Assembly (NCBI GenBank): GCA_963817735.1
Contig: CAWFPP010000003.1
Coordinates: forward strand, 1 to 64,000
Length of the DNA stretch: 64,000 nt
Source: Bog-473 sp963817735
GTDB lineage: Bacteria; Actinomycetota; Acidimicrobiia; Acidimicrobiales; RAAP-2
Direction: 5' to 3'
Made by a program: the position numbers and the translations under genes. Under the pieces are notes generated by a model that ran no database searches, was not told the DNA's origin, and saw nothing but the letters and a program-made list of their open reading frames with translations. Numbering within the stretch: position 1 is the stretch's first letter; the number at the start of each line of letters is the position of its first letter. Positions 1 through 8,278 of the stretch are shown in pieces.

Positions 1-182
1 CCCAGGCCGCCGGCGGCCACGACGCTGACGGCACAGCCCGTCCCCACGAAGAAGAAGTCCCCCAAGGACGGGGCTTCCGGCTCGGGGTCGGACCCATCGG
101 GCGTCTCGGGTGGCGGCCCGGTCTCTGGCGACGTAGGTGTCACGGGCAGCTTCCTGGCCGCGCCGCGCGGGACGAGACTCAT
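1..182 (-). CDS. Partial N-terminus of probable AtpZ/AtpI-type membrane protein
   Basis: Only the first ~60 codons lie in the window; the gene runs off the left edge. It starts at ATG 182 and reads MSLVPRGAARKLPV, then a long Pro/Glu/Asp-rich linker, then LGDFFFVGTGCAVSVVAAGG, the start of a hydrophobic membrane segment. A short acidic/proline tail followed by an LGDF-x-GLG-like helix is typical of the small AtpZ/AtpI proteins encoded just before atpB in Actinobacteria. Its place directly after the WecA-like gene supports that, since wecA-atpI-atpB is a common order. The identification is an inference from position and hydropathy because the diagnostic second helix is missing. Confidence 0.5.
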   Translation of the reverse strand, partial: MSLVPRGAARKLPVTPTSPETGPPPETPDGSDPEPEAPSLGDFFFVGTGCAVSVVAAGGL

Positions 183-338
183 CGGTTGACGCACACGGTT
201 GCTGACCCCTTATGCGGTGCGTGGCGCGCCGGAGTCCGTCGTCCGTGGGGCTGCCGGGGCGGCAGCGTCGGACGAGGCGAGGTGGACGGGGTACACAGTC
301 ATCATCATCGCATCCCGGCCCAGATGGCGTCCAAACGG

Positions 339-1535
339 TCAGGAGGGGAATTGGACCACCTCACTGACCCGCTCCGCCTGGTCGGGAGGGGCCGGAATTC
401 CCAGGTTGCGCTCATCTTCCTCGTCCTCCCCGCTCCCCCGCCGCAGCCCCGGGTGGAAGAAGGTGTACAGGCCCACCCCGAGGGCGGCCGCCCCGATCGG
501 AATGAAGGCATTGACCTGATGCACGAAGAGGGGGAAGAGGAGGAAACTGGACAGGACCGCGGTCCACGCCCAGAGGATGATGACGCTGCGCCGGGGCCCG
601 TGGCCCAGGCGCAGCAGGCGGTGGTGGATGTGCTCCTTGTCCGGGGTGTGGAAGCCGGTCCCCCGCGCCGTGCGCCGCACGAAGGCGAACGCCATGTCGA
701 CCAGGGGGACGCCGAGGATCAGGAGGGGGATGAACAGAGGGGCGAAGAAGAAGTAGGTGACGCCGCTGATGGGGACGGCCGTCGGGACGCGGCCGCCGAT
801 GACCATCGTCGACGCGGCCATGAGCAGACCGAGGAAGTGCGCGCCGGCATCGCCCATGAAGAGGCGCGCCGGGTTGAAGTTGAACGGCAGGAAGCCCAGA
901 CAGATGCCGCAGGCGGCGACGGCGACCAGCGGACCGATGTTGTCGCTCGGCAACAGGCCGAGCCCCATGAGCCGGATGCCGTAGAGCGCGAGCGCACCCC
1001 CGCCGATCGCCACCACGCCGGCGGCCAGGCCGTCGAGGCCGTCGATCAGGTTCACGGCATTGGTCAGCGCAATCACCCAGACCGCGGTGATGAGCGGGAC
1101 GATGCCCGGCGTGAGGACGAAGAACCCGGCCAGCGGGATCTTCAACTCGTACATCGTCACGCCGCTGAAGTAGAGGATGCTGGCGGCCAGGACCTGCCCG
1201 GCCATCTTGGCGGGGGCCGACATGTCGCGGATGTCGTCAATCAGGCCGACGGCGAACATCGCGCCCGCCGCCAGCACCACGCCCGTCATTTCGGGCGAGT
1301 CCTGGAAGATCGGCCGCAGCTGCGGCACCGCCGCCGCGCCCAGCACGGCGACCATGAACCCCATGAACATGGCGGCGCCGCCGCCGTACGGGATCGGCTT
1401 CGTGTGCACCGTGCGCTCGCCGGGCTGCGCGACGTAGCCCACCCGCAGCGCGATGCGCTTGGCCGGGACCGTCAGGGCGGCCGTGGCACCCGCCGCAATC
1501 ACCAGGACCAGGCCGTACCAGCCGATGTCGGGCAC
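339..1535 (-). CDS. wecA: WecA/MraY-family undecaprenyl-phosphate sugar-1-phosphate transferase
   Basis: A 398-aa polytopic membrane protein of the polyprenyl-phosphate N-acetylhexosamine-1-phosphate transferase family. It would load a sugar-1-phosphate (usually GlcNAc-1-P) onto undecaprenyl phosphate at the inner face of the membrane, starting cell-wall polymer or arabinogalactan-linker synthesis. Visible signatures are VGLIDDIRD (aspartate pair), NAVNLIDGLDGLA, FNPARLFMGDAGAHFLG and EHIHHRLLRLGH, the His-rich loop that separates WecA/TagO types from MraY. Length is normal. Translation starts at GTG 1535, 3 nt after the glyA stop, so it is probably translated from the glyA transcript. The acidic C-terminal tail (GEDEEDE) is cytoplasmic by expectation. 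Exact donor sugar cannot be told from sequence. Confidence 0.92.
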   Translation of the reverse strand: MPDIGWYGLVLVIAAGATAALTVPAKRIALRVGYVAQPGERTVHTKPIPYGGGAAMFMGFMVAVLGAAAVPQLRPIFQDSPEMTGVVLAAGAMFAVGLIDDIRDMSAPAKMAGQVLAASILYFSGVTMYELKIPLAGFFVLTPGIVPLITAVWVIALTNAVNLIDGLDGLAAGVVAIGGGALALYGIRLMGLGLLPSDNIGPLVAVAACGICLGFLPFNFNPARLFMGDAGAHFLGLLMAASTMVIGGRVPTAVPISGVTYFFFAPLFIPLLILGVPLVDMAFAFVRRTARGTGFHTPDKEHIHHRLLRLGHGPRRSVIILWAWTAVLSSFLLFPLFVHQVNAFIPIGAAALGVGLYTFFHPGLRRGSGEDEEDERNLGIPAPPDQAERVSEVVQFPS

Positions 1536-1538
1536 GCG

Positions 1539-2822
1539 TTACACCAGCAGATCGGGATACGGCGGGAAGGCGGCGCACAACGTGGCGACCTCCATGCGCA
1601 CCGCGTCGATCTCCTCCTCGTCGGTCCGGGACTTGAGCGTGCGCACGATGAGGTCGGCCACCAGGCGCATCTCGTCGATCCCCATGCCCGCCGTCGTCTC
1701 GGCCGCCGTGCCCAGGCGCAGGCCCGAGGTGAGGAACGGTGAGCGCGGGTCGTCGGGGATGGTGTTGCGGTTGCAGGTGATGCCGGCCCGGTCGAGGACC
1801 TCCTGGGCCTCCTTCCCGGTCAGCTCCGGGTCGAAGGGCTGCAGGTCGACCAGCAGCATGTGGTTGTCGGTGCCGCCCGAGACGAGCCGGAACCCGTGCC
1901 GGGCCAGGGCGCCGGCCAGCGCGGCCGCGTTGGCCACCACCTGCTCGGCGTAGGCATGGAACTCCGGCTGCGCCGCCTCGGCGAAGGCGACGGCCTTGGC
2001 GGCGATCACGTGCTCGAGCGGCCCGCCCTGGAGCCCCGGGAACACCGCGCTGTCGATCTTCTTCGCCAGCTCCTCCCCGCACAGGATGGCGCCGCCGCGC
2101 GGCCCCCGCAGCGTCTTGTGGGTGGTCAGCGTGACGGCGTCGGCCACCCCCACCGGACTCGGGTGGACGCCGCCGGCGATGAGGCCGGCGGGGTGGGCGG
2201 CGTCGAACAGGAAGCGCGCGCCCACCGAGTCGGCGATCTCGCGGAAGGGCAGCGGGTCGATGATGCGTGCGTAGGCCGTCGAGCCCGCCACGATCAGCGC
2301 CGGCTTCTCGGTCTTGGCCAGGTGGGCCACCTGGTCGAAGTCGATGACCTCTCCCGGGTTCGACTCGTCGGCCGACTGCGGCGTGACGCCGTAGGACACG
2401 AAGCGCCAGAACTTGGAGACGATGGAGGCGGGTGACCCGTGCGTCAGGTGCCCGCCGTGGTCGAGCCGCATGGCCAGCACGGTCGCGCCCGGTTCCAGCA
2501 GGGCCTGGTAGACCGCCAGGTTGGCGTTGGCGCCTGCGTGTGGCTGCACGTTGGCGTGGTCCGCCCCGAACAGCGCGGTGGCGCGCCGGCGCGCCAGCTC
2601 CTCCACCTCGTCGATGACCTGGTTGCCCCCGTAGTAGCGCCGGCCGGGGTAGCCCTCGGAGTACTTGTTCGTCAGCACCGAACCCGTCGCCGCCAGCACG
2701 GCCGGCGACGTGAAGTTCTCGGACGCGATCAGCTGCAGTGTCGTCTGCTGTCGGTTGAGCTCCTCCCCGACGAGGCGCGCCACCTCGGGATCGGCCGCCA
2801 GAGCGGTCTCGTCGCTGCTCAT
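1539..2822 (-). CDS. glyA: Serine hydroxymethyltransferase
   Basis: A 427-aa PLP enzyme interconverting serine plus tetrahydrofolate and glycine plus 5,10-methylene-THF, feeding one-carbon metabolism. Signatures: LIASENFTSPAVLAATGS near the N-terminus, TNKYSEGYPGRRYYGG, the substrate/PLP region LDHGGHLTHGSP, DAAHPAGLIAGG, and the PLP lysine K236 in TLTTHKTLRGPRGG. The start ATG 2822 (MSSDETALA) was chosen because family homology begins there; the much longer open frame upstream is antisense to other genes. The gene heads a minus-strand pair with the wecA-like gene (3-nt gap) and is divergent from the thiolase gene at 2979. No riboswitch-like structure was recognised in the 156-bp gap. Confidence 0.96.
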   Translation of the reverse strand: MSSDETALAADPEVARLVGEELNRQQTTLQLIASENFTSPAVLAATGSVLTNKYSEGYPGRRYYGGNQVIDEVEELARRRATALFGADHANVQPHAGANANLAVYQALLEPGATVLAMRLDHGGHLTHGSPASIVSKFWRFVSYGVTPQSADESNPGEVIDFDQVAHLAKTEKPALIVAGSTAYARIIDPLPFREIADSVGARFLFDAAHPAGLIAGGVHPSPVGVADAVTLTTHKTLRGPRGGAILCGEELAKKIDSAVFPGLQGGPLEHVIAAKAVAFAEAAQPEFHAYAEQVVANAAALAGALARHGFRLVSGGTDNHMLLVDLQPFDPELTGKEAQEVLDRAGITCNRNTIPDDPRSPFLTSGLRLGTAAETTAGMGIDEMRLVADLIVRTLKSRTDEEEIDAVRMEVATLCAAFPPYPDLLV

Positions 2823-2978
2823 GAAATCCCTTCGACTGCGCTGGGCGGGGCGGCTCCGTCCCTCGGGATCCCTGCGAGGGCGGACCGGGCGTGTTCCAAG
2901 CCGACGGCACGCATGAGCACCGAGTGTACCGGCGGGCCGGGGAGGCCCCGGGGCGTCAACCGGTACGCTCCTGCCTCC

Positions 2979-4544
2979 ATGGCGCTCGACCCGCGAACCC
3001 CGGTGGTGGTGGGCGTGGGGCAGGTGGCCACGCCGCCCGACGCCGGGCTCGACCCTGCGGCGAGGCCGGAGCCGCTGGAGCTCATGACGGCAGCGCTCCT
3101 CGCCGCCGCGGAGGATTGTGACGGGGCCCCGGCCGGCGGCGCGGCCCCGGCCGGGCACTCCCTGGTCCGGGCCGCCGACAGCATCCGGGTCGTGGCCTCG
3201 CTGGGGTGGTCCGTCCCCGACCCGGCCCGCCTGGTCGCGGCGCGTCTGGGCTTCGCCGAGGGGGAGGAGCCGGCCCAGCTCATGGTCTCGTCCATCGGGG
3301 GCAACAACCCGCAGGCCCTGATGCACGACGCCTGCCTCGCCATCAGCCGGGGCGAGCGCGAGGTCGTCCTGGTCACCGGGGCCGAGGCCATGTACGCCCG
3401 CGCGCTGGCGCGCCGGGACCCGGCCCGGCCCTGGCTGGAGTGGGCGGGCCAGCCCGCGGGCACGCCGCCGGCCCAGCGCTTCGGCGTCGAGAAGCCCGGT
3501 GCCACCGAGCTCGAGCTGCAGCGGGGCGTGGCCCTCCCGGTGCACGCGTATCCCCTGTTCGAGAACGCGCTGCGCGCGGCCAACGGGTTGACGCTGCCCG
3601 AGCATGCCGCTCGCATCGGCGCTCTCTGGTCGCGCTTCAGCGACGTGGCGGCCGGCAACCCGCACGCGTGGATCCGCCGCGCCCGCACGCCCGACGAGAT
3701 CGTCACCCCCGGGCCGGCCAACCGGATGGTGTCGTTCCCCTATCCGAAGCTCTGCACCGCCAACATGCAGGTCGACCAGGGCGCGGCCTTCATCGTGTGC
3801 TCGGTCGCGGCCGCACGCGCCGCCGGCGTGCCGGAAGAGCGCTGGGTCTTCCCCCTCGCCGGAGCGGACGGCAACGACCACTGGTTCATCTCCGAGCGCC
3901 CCGAGCTGCACCGCTCCCCCGCCATCCGGTTCGCCGGCGCGGCGGCGCTGGCGCAGGCCGGCCTGGGCATCGACGACATCGCCTTCTTCGACCTCTACTC
4001 GTGCTTCCCTGTCGTGGTGCAGATGGCGGCCGCTGAGCTCGGGCTCGCCCTCGACGACCCCGCCCGTCCACTGACCCTGACCGGCGGGCTCACCTTCGGC
4101 GGAGGCCCGGGCAACAACTACACGTCGCACGGCATTGCGCAGGCCGTCGGCGCCCTCCGGGGCGCGCCCGGCCGCGCCGCGCTCGTCAGCGGCCTGGGCT
4201 GGTACGCCACCAAGCACTCCCTGGGGGTGTACGCGTCGCGCCCGCCGGCCCACGGCGGCGCGCGGCCGTTCGCCTGGCAGAACGTGCAGGCTGCCGTCGA
4301 TGCGTTGCCGCTCTGCAAGTTCGACGCGAACGCCGCCGGCGCCGTCCGCGTCGAGACCTACACGGTGACCTTCGACCGCGAGGGCGCGCCCGAACGCGGC
4401 ATCGTGGCCTGTCGGACCGGCGAGGGCGCCCGGGCCTGGGGCAACGTGTCCGACCGCGATGCGCTGGCCCTCCTCTGCGCCGAGGAGGGCATCGGCCGCG
4501 GCGGCGACCTGGCCCCCGACGGCACCCTGACCCTCACCGGGTAG
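2979..4544 (+). CDS. Thiolase-like acetyl-CoA acetyltransferase family protein
   Basis: A 521-aa cytosolic thiolase-fold protein. The N-terminal MALDPRTPVVVGVGQ is a typical thiolase opening, and the C-terminal half carries FFDLYSCFPVVVQ, LTGGLTFGGGPGNNYTSHG and GLGWYATKHSLGVY, as in the actinobacterial 'acetyl-CoA acetyltransferase' group that ends in a small extra domain. The usual nucleophilic-cysteine motif is replaced: the matching stretch reads SIGGNNPQALMHDACLA, with no Cys in the catalytic slot, so classical thiolysis or condensation is doubtful. ATG 2979 was preferred over the longer frame because homology starts there. It is first in a plus-strand cassette with the amidohydrolase and dioxygenase. 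Substrate is unknown. Confidence 0.85.
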   Translation: MALDPRTPVVVGVGQVATPPDAGLDPAARPEPLELMTAALLAAAEDCDGAPAGGAAPAGHSLVRAADSIRVVASLGWSVPDPARLVAARLGFAEGEEPAQLMVSSIGGNNPQALMHDACLAISRGEREVVLVTGAEAMYARALARRDPARPWLEWAGQPAGTPPAQRFGVEKPGATELELQRGVALPVHAYPLFENALRAANGLTLPEHAARIGALWSRFSDVAAGNPHAWIRRARTPDEIVTPGPANRMVSFPYPKLCTANMQVDQGAAFIVCSVAAARAAGVPEERWVFPLAGADGNDHWFISERPELHRSPAIRFAGAAALAQAGLGIDDIAFFDLYSCFPVVVQMAAAELGLALDDPARPLTLTGGLTFGGGPGNNYTSHGIAQAVGALRGAPGRAALVSGLGWYATKHSLGVYASRPPAHGGARPFAWQNVQAAVDALPLCKFDANAAGAVRVETYTVTFDREGAPERGIVACRTGEGARAWGNVSDRDALALLCAEEGIGRGGDLAPDGTLTLTG

Positions 4545-4640
4545 GCCCGCGCCCCGGAGTCCGATTGCGGCCCGTTCGGGCGTATCGTCGGTGGGACGAA
4601 CGAGCTCACCCGGTGCGCCGGGGAGGGTGAGGGGCAGGGC

Positions 4641-6395
4641 ATGGCAGCGACTGCACACGACCTGGTGGTCCGCGGCGGCACGGTGGCGGACGGGCGCGGC
4701 GGCGAGCCCCGCCCCGCCGACGTCGCGGTGGACGGCGGGAGGATCACCACCGTCGGCTCCGTCAACGGGCGCGGCGCCGAGGAGATCGACGCCGAGGGAT
4801 TGCTCATCACCCCGGGCTTCGTCGACATCCACACGCACTACGACGGCCAGGCGACGTGGGACGAGCGGATGACGCCGTCGAGCTGGCACGGCGTGACGAC
4901 CGCGGTGATGGGCAATTGCGGCGTCGGCTTCGCGCCGGTGCGGCCCGACGCGCACCCGCGCCTCATTTCGCTCATGGAGGGCGTCGAGGACATTCCAGGG
5001 GCGGTGCTCGACGAGGGTATCGACTGGACCTGGGAGAGCTTCGGCGAGTACCTCGACGCGGTCGAGCAGCGCCCGCACGACATCGACCTGTGCGCGCAGC
5101 TCCCTCACGGCGCGCTGCGCCTCTACGTCATGGGAGAGCGGGCCGCCCGGCTCGAGGAGGCGACCCCCGAGGACACCGCGGCCATGCGGGCGCTGGCGAC
5201 CGAGGCCCTGCGCGCCGGGGCCATCGGGTTCTCGACCTCGCGCACGCTGAACCACCGCACGGCCAGCGGCGACCCGACGCCCTCGCTGCGCGCCGGGACG
5301 GACGAGCTCGAGGCCATCACCCTGGGCGTGGCCGACGCCGGGCACGGCGTCGTGGAACTGATCTCCGACTTCTGGCCCGACGCCGACGGCGAGTTCGAGT
5401 TGGTGCGCACCATGGTGGCGCGCACGGGCGTGCCGCTCTCGCTCTCGCTGGCCCAGAGTCATCGCCACCCCGACGCCTGGCGCGACCTGTTGCAACGCAT
5501 AGAGGCGGCGGTCGCCGACGGGCTGCCAATACGGGCCCAGGTGGCGCCGCGTCCGGTCGGGCTCCTGGTGGGCCTGCAGTCCTCGTACCACCCCCTCCTC
5601 CCCCTCCCCTCCTATCGGGACCTCGCGGCGCGGCCCGTGGCGGAGCAGGCCCGCGCCCTGCAAGACCCGGCCCGGCGCGCTCGGCTGCTGGCCGACCTGG
5701 CGAAGGACGATGCGGCCGGCGGGGAGGGACGGTCCCGCCGCCGGCCGATCGACTTCGGCCACCTCTATCCGCTGGGCGACGTGCCCGACTACGAGCCCGC
5801 CCCGGAGACGAGCGTGCTGCGGCTCGCCGCGGCGCAGGGCGTCGAGCCCGGCGTGCTGCTGCTCGACCTGTTGGCCGAGAACGACGGTCGGGCCTTCCTC
5901 TACACCCCGTTCTCCAACTACGCCGACGGGAACCTCGACGCCTGCGGCGAAATGCTCGCCCATCCCCTCACCTTGCTCGGGCTCGGCGACGGCGGGGCCC
6001 ACGTCGGGCTGATCTCGGACGCCAGCTTCCCGACCTACGCGCTCTCGCACTGGGCCCGTGACCGCGCCCACGGCCGCATGCAGGTGGGCCAGGTCGTCGC
6101 GCAGCTGACCAGCGCGAACGCCGCCGCCGCCGGTCTCCACGACCGTGGTGTCCTCGCCGCGGGCAAGCGGGCGGACCTCAACGTCATCGACTTCGAGCAC
6201 CTGACCTGCGCGGCGCCGGAGATGGCCTACGACCTGCCCGCCGGCGGCAAGCGGCTCCTGCAGGGCGCCCGCGGCTACCGCGCCACCGTTGTAGCGGGGG
6301 AGATCACGTACCGGGACGGGGAGCCCACCGGCGCGCTGCCCGGGCGTCTCGTGCGCGGCGGGCGTGACACCGCCCCCGTGCCGGTCGGCCCGTGA
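4641..6395 (+). CDS. N-acyl-D-amino-acid deacylase-like amidohydrolase
   Basis: A 584-aa metal-dependent hydrolase of the amidohydrolase superfamily, D-aminoacylase branch. It opens with VVRGGTVADGRGGEP (beta-sandwich), then the metal motif FVDIHTHYDGQ, the branch-typical VMGNCGVGFAPVRP, the histidine-containing LSLAQSHRHPDAW, and near the C-terminus LGLGDGGAHVGLISD with the catalytic Asp. Expected activity is hydrolysis of the amide bond of N-acyl-D-amino acids, but this branch also includes lactonases and other hydrolases, so substrate is open. ATG 4641 is preceded by a purine-rich GGGGAGGG ribosome-binding stretch. It lies 96 bp after the thiolase-like gene and 40 bp before the dioxygenase, suggesting co-transcription and a shared catabolic role. 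Confidence 0.87.
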   Translation: MAATAHDLVVRGGTVADGRGGEPRPADVAVDGGRITTVGSVNGRGAEEIDAEGLLITPGFVDIHTHYDGQATWDERMTPSSWHGVTTAVMGNCGVGFAPVRPDAHPRLISLMEGVEDIPGAVLDEGIDWTWESFGEYLDAVEQRPHDIDLCAQLPHGALRLYVMGERAARLEEATPEDTAAMRALATEALRAGAIGFSTSRTLNHRTASGDPTPSLRAGTDELEAITLGVADAGHGVVELISDFWPDADGEFELVRTMVARTGVPLSLSLAQSHRHPDAWRDLLQRIEAAVADGLPIRAQVAPRPVGLLVGLQSSYHPLLPLPSYRDLAARPVAEQARALQDPARRARLLADLAKDDAAGGEGRSRRRPIDFGHLYPLGDVPDYEPAPETSVLRLAAAQGVEPGVLLLDLLAENDGRAFLYTPFSNYADGNLDACGEMLAHPLTLLGLGDGGAHVGLISDASFPTYALSHWARDRAHGRMQVGQVVAQLTSANAAAAGLHDRGVLAAGKRADLNVIDFEHLTCAAPEMAYDLPAGGKRLLQGARGYRATVVAGEITYRDGEPTGALPGRLVRGGRDTAPVPVGP

Positions 6396-6435
6396 GGCGC
6401 GTCGACCGGGCACCCGCACGGCGAGAGGAGCCGAC

Positions 6436-7506
6436 ATGACCCGCAGCGTGCACGAGCTGGAGCCCGCGGCCGAGTGGCGGGCCGGCGACATCGCCGATCC
6501 GGCAGCCTGGACGCTGCGGCTGAGCGCCGCCGACCACGCCGAGCTCGACGCCGCCCTGGCGGTGGCCAAGCAGAAGAGTGCGGACCCGCTCGAGCTCGGG
6601 CGCGACGACTTCCCGCTCCCCGAGCTGGCGGGCAAGCTCGACGGCGTCGTGCAAACGCTCCTGCACGGGCGCGGCTTCGCGCGCATCGCCGCGTTGAACG
6701 CCACCCGCTACGGGGACGACGACCTCACGCTCCTCTATTGGGGCATCGGCCTGCATCTCGGCGAGCCCTGGGCCCAGAACAAGCACGGCCACGTGCTGGG
6801 GGACGTCACCGATCAGGGCAAGACGATCGACGATCCGACCGTGCGCGGCAACGAGCTGGGCGGCATTGCGCTCGACTATCACACCGACGGATCCGACCTG
6901 GTGGGCCTGCTGTGCCTGCGCACCGCGCGCCGCGGCGGCCTCTCCTGCGTGGCCAACGCGGTGGCGATCCACAACGAGCTGGTGCGCACACGGCCGGACC
7001 TGGCGGCGGCTCTGTACGAGCCGCTCCCCTACGACACGCGCGGCGAGCAGGCCAACGGGGCGGCGGCGTTCTACTCGGTGCCGGCCTTCACCGAGCACGC
7101 CGGGCGCCTCTTCGTGCGGTTCATCCCCCAGTACATCCTGGCGTCCCAGCGCCACCCTGATGCGCCCCGGCTCAGCGCGACGGCTCGGGAAGCCATTGCC
7201 GCCGCGTCGGCGCTGGCCAACGATCCGGACTTCAACGTGTACATGGACCTGCAACCGGGCGAGATGCAGTTCATCAACAACTACCACGTGCTGCACGGCC
7301 GCACCGCCTACGAGGACGACGTCGCGCACGGCTACAAGCGGCACCTCAAGCGTCTGTGGCTGGCCACCTATGCCCTGACCGACCGGCCCGAGTACTTCGC
7401 CGCGCTCGGACGCCGCAGCCACTGGGAAGCGCGGCGCTCGGTGAGCACCCTGCCGCCGGTCGACCGGATCGACGCCGGCACCAGAGCGCCTGAGCGCCTG
7501 GCCTGA
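6436..7506 (+). CDS. TauD/TfdA-family Fe(II)/2-oxoglutarate dioxygenase
   Basis: A 356-aa non-haem iron dioxygenase. The iron-binding facial triad is visible as HTDGSD (His-x-Asp) and the distal His in INNYHVLHGRTAYED; the 2-oxoglutarate-binding Arg is likely in YKRHLKRLWL. Members hydroxylate or cleave substrates with concomitant decarboxylation of 2-oxoglutarate. The start ATG 6436 was chosen over the upstream in-frame ATG because GAGAGGAG sits at the right distance before it and family homology (MTRSVHELEPAAEWRAGD) begins there. It is third in the plus-strand cassette and converges with the YrdC-like gene (12-bp gap). Substrate cannot be deduced; the neighbouring deacylase suggests an amino-acid-derived or acylated compound. 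Confidence 0.88.
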   Translation: MTRSVHELEPAAEWRAGDIADPAAWTLRLSAADHAELDAALAVAKQKSADPLELGRDDFPLPELAGKLDGVVQTLLHGRGFARIAALNATRYGDDDLTLLYWGIGLHLGEPWAQNKHGHVLGDVTDQGKTIDDPTVRGNELGGIALDYHTDGSDLVGLLCLRTARRGGLSCVANAVAIHNELVRTRPDLAAALYEPLPYDTRGEQANGAAAFYSVPAFTEHAGRLFVRFIPQYILASQRHPDAPRLSATAREAIAAASALANDPDFNVYMDLQPGEMQFINNYHVLHGRTAYEDDVAHGYKRHLKRLWLATYALTDRPEYFAALGRRSHWEARRSVSTLPPVDRIDAGTRAPERLA

Positions 7507-7518
7507 GCTCGCCCCGCT

Positions 7519-8274
7519 TCAGCCGGCGGCCGGCTTCTTCGTGCGCGAGAACAGCTTGCGCCGCGTGCTCATCAACATCGTCCCCTCAATGAAGGACGCC
7601 GGCAGCGCGCCTTCGCGCAGGACGCGGATGGGGGTCACCGTGGCGTCGACCACCGTGGGCGAAGGCCCCTCGCGCCGGCCACCGTCGACCACCAGCGCCA
7701 CGTCGTGGGCCAAGAAGGCGTGGGCCACCTCCTCGGCCTCGGTGAAGCGGAGCGGCACCGTCCGCCAGGGGCCCTGCTCGCGGCACAGGCGCCGCAGCGC
7801 CCGCCCGTCGGGCATGCCGACGACGACCGCCCAGGCGCCGTACTCCGGCGCGCCGTCGTCCGGGGCGCCCTGGTGACCCGCCGAGGCGGCCGGCCCGCCG
7901 TCCTCTTCCGCGGCCGCGGGCTCACCCGCTCCCTCACCGTTGGGCCCGGCGGCGGACCCGGCCGAGGGGAGGAACACCTCGACCGGCCCGGGCCAGCAGC
8001 GTTCGAGCAACGTCGCCAGCTCGTCGGTCCACCCCGACGTCAAGGCGCGCACGTCCTCGATCTGTCCGACGGCGTAGTGGGGCCCGTCCGGGTCGGCCGC
8101 CAGTTCGGCCAGCCGCGCCTCGTCGCTGACGGAGCCGGCCCGCACGACCAGGCTGTAGCCGCCCACGTTGGGCACGGCGACGATCGACCCGGCCCCGAGC
8201 GCCTCGGCCACCGACGCCGCGCCGACCCCGACCAGTGGCGGCCGGGGTTCGTCGGGCATGGCGGCGAGCTCCAT
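7519..8274 (-). CDS. Degenerate YrdC/Sua5-fold protein
   Basis: A 251-aa protein in the position where Actinobacteria encode Sua5/TsaC (threonylcarbamoyl-AMP synthase for t6A tRNA modification), right after prmC. The fold is recognisable from GSIVAVPNVGGYSLV, the conserved CWPGPVEVFLP and the C-terminal SPTVVDATVTPIRVLREGALP. However, the residues that define activity are missing: the family PTDTVYGL is PNVGGYSL, the KGR loop is DPDGPHY, and the ATSAN-x-SG segment reads RTVPLRFTE. A ~45-aa Gly/Ala/Glu-rich disordered insert interrupts the middle. It probably lacks threonylcarbamoyl-AMP synthase activity. The basic tail (RRKLFSRTKKPAAG) is unexplained. Start ATG 8274 lies 4 nt past the prmC stop; an in-frame ATG five codons later is also possible. 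Confidence 0.75.
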   Translation of the reverse strand: MELAAMPDEPRPPLVGVGAASVAEALGAGSIVAVPNVGGYSLVVRAGSVSDEARLAELAADPDGPHYAVGQIEDVRALTSGWTDELATLLERCWPGPVEVFLPSAGSAAGPNGEGAGEPAAAEEDGGPAASAGHQGAPDDGAPEYGAWAVVVGMPDGRALRRLCREQGPWRTVPLRFTEAEEVAHAFLAHDVALVVDGGRREGPSPTVVDATVTPIRVLREGALPASFIEGTMLMSTRRKLFSRTKKPAAG

Positions 8275-8278
8275 CCTT

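Noticed and set aside
186..1742. A 518-codon plus-strand frame opposite wecA
   Set aside because: Composition is that of an antisense shadow (long Asp/Glu/Arg/His runs, no motifs) and the opposite strand has a clear MraY/WecA protein.
2823..2978. Glycine riboswitch upstream of glyA
   Set aside because: No recognisable paired-aptamer core could be seen in the 156 bp, and the space is shared with a divergent gene.
1539..6704. A 1721-codon minus-strand frame covering glyA and beyond
   Set aside because: Only the first-described 427 codons match a family (GlyA). The upstream part is antisense to well-supported plus-strand genes and has the repetitive Arg/Gly/Val composition of GC-rich shadows.
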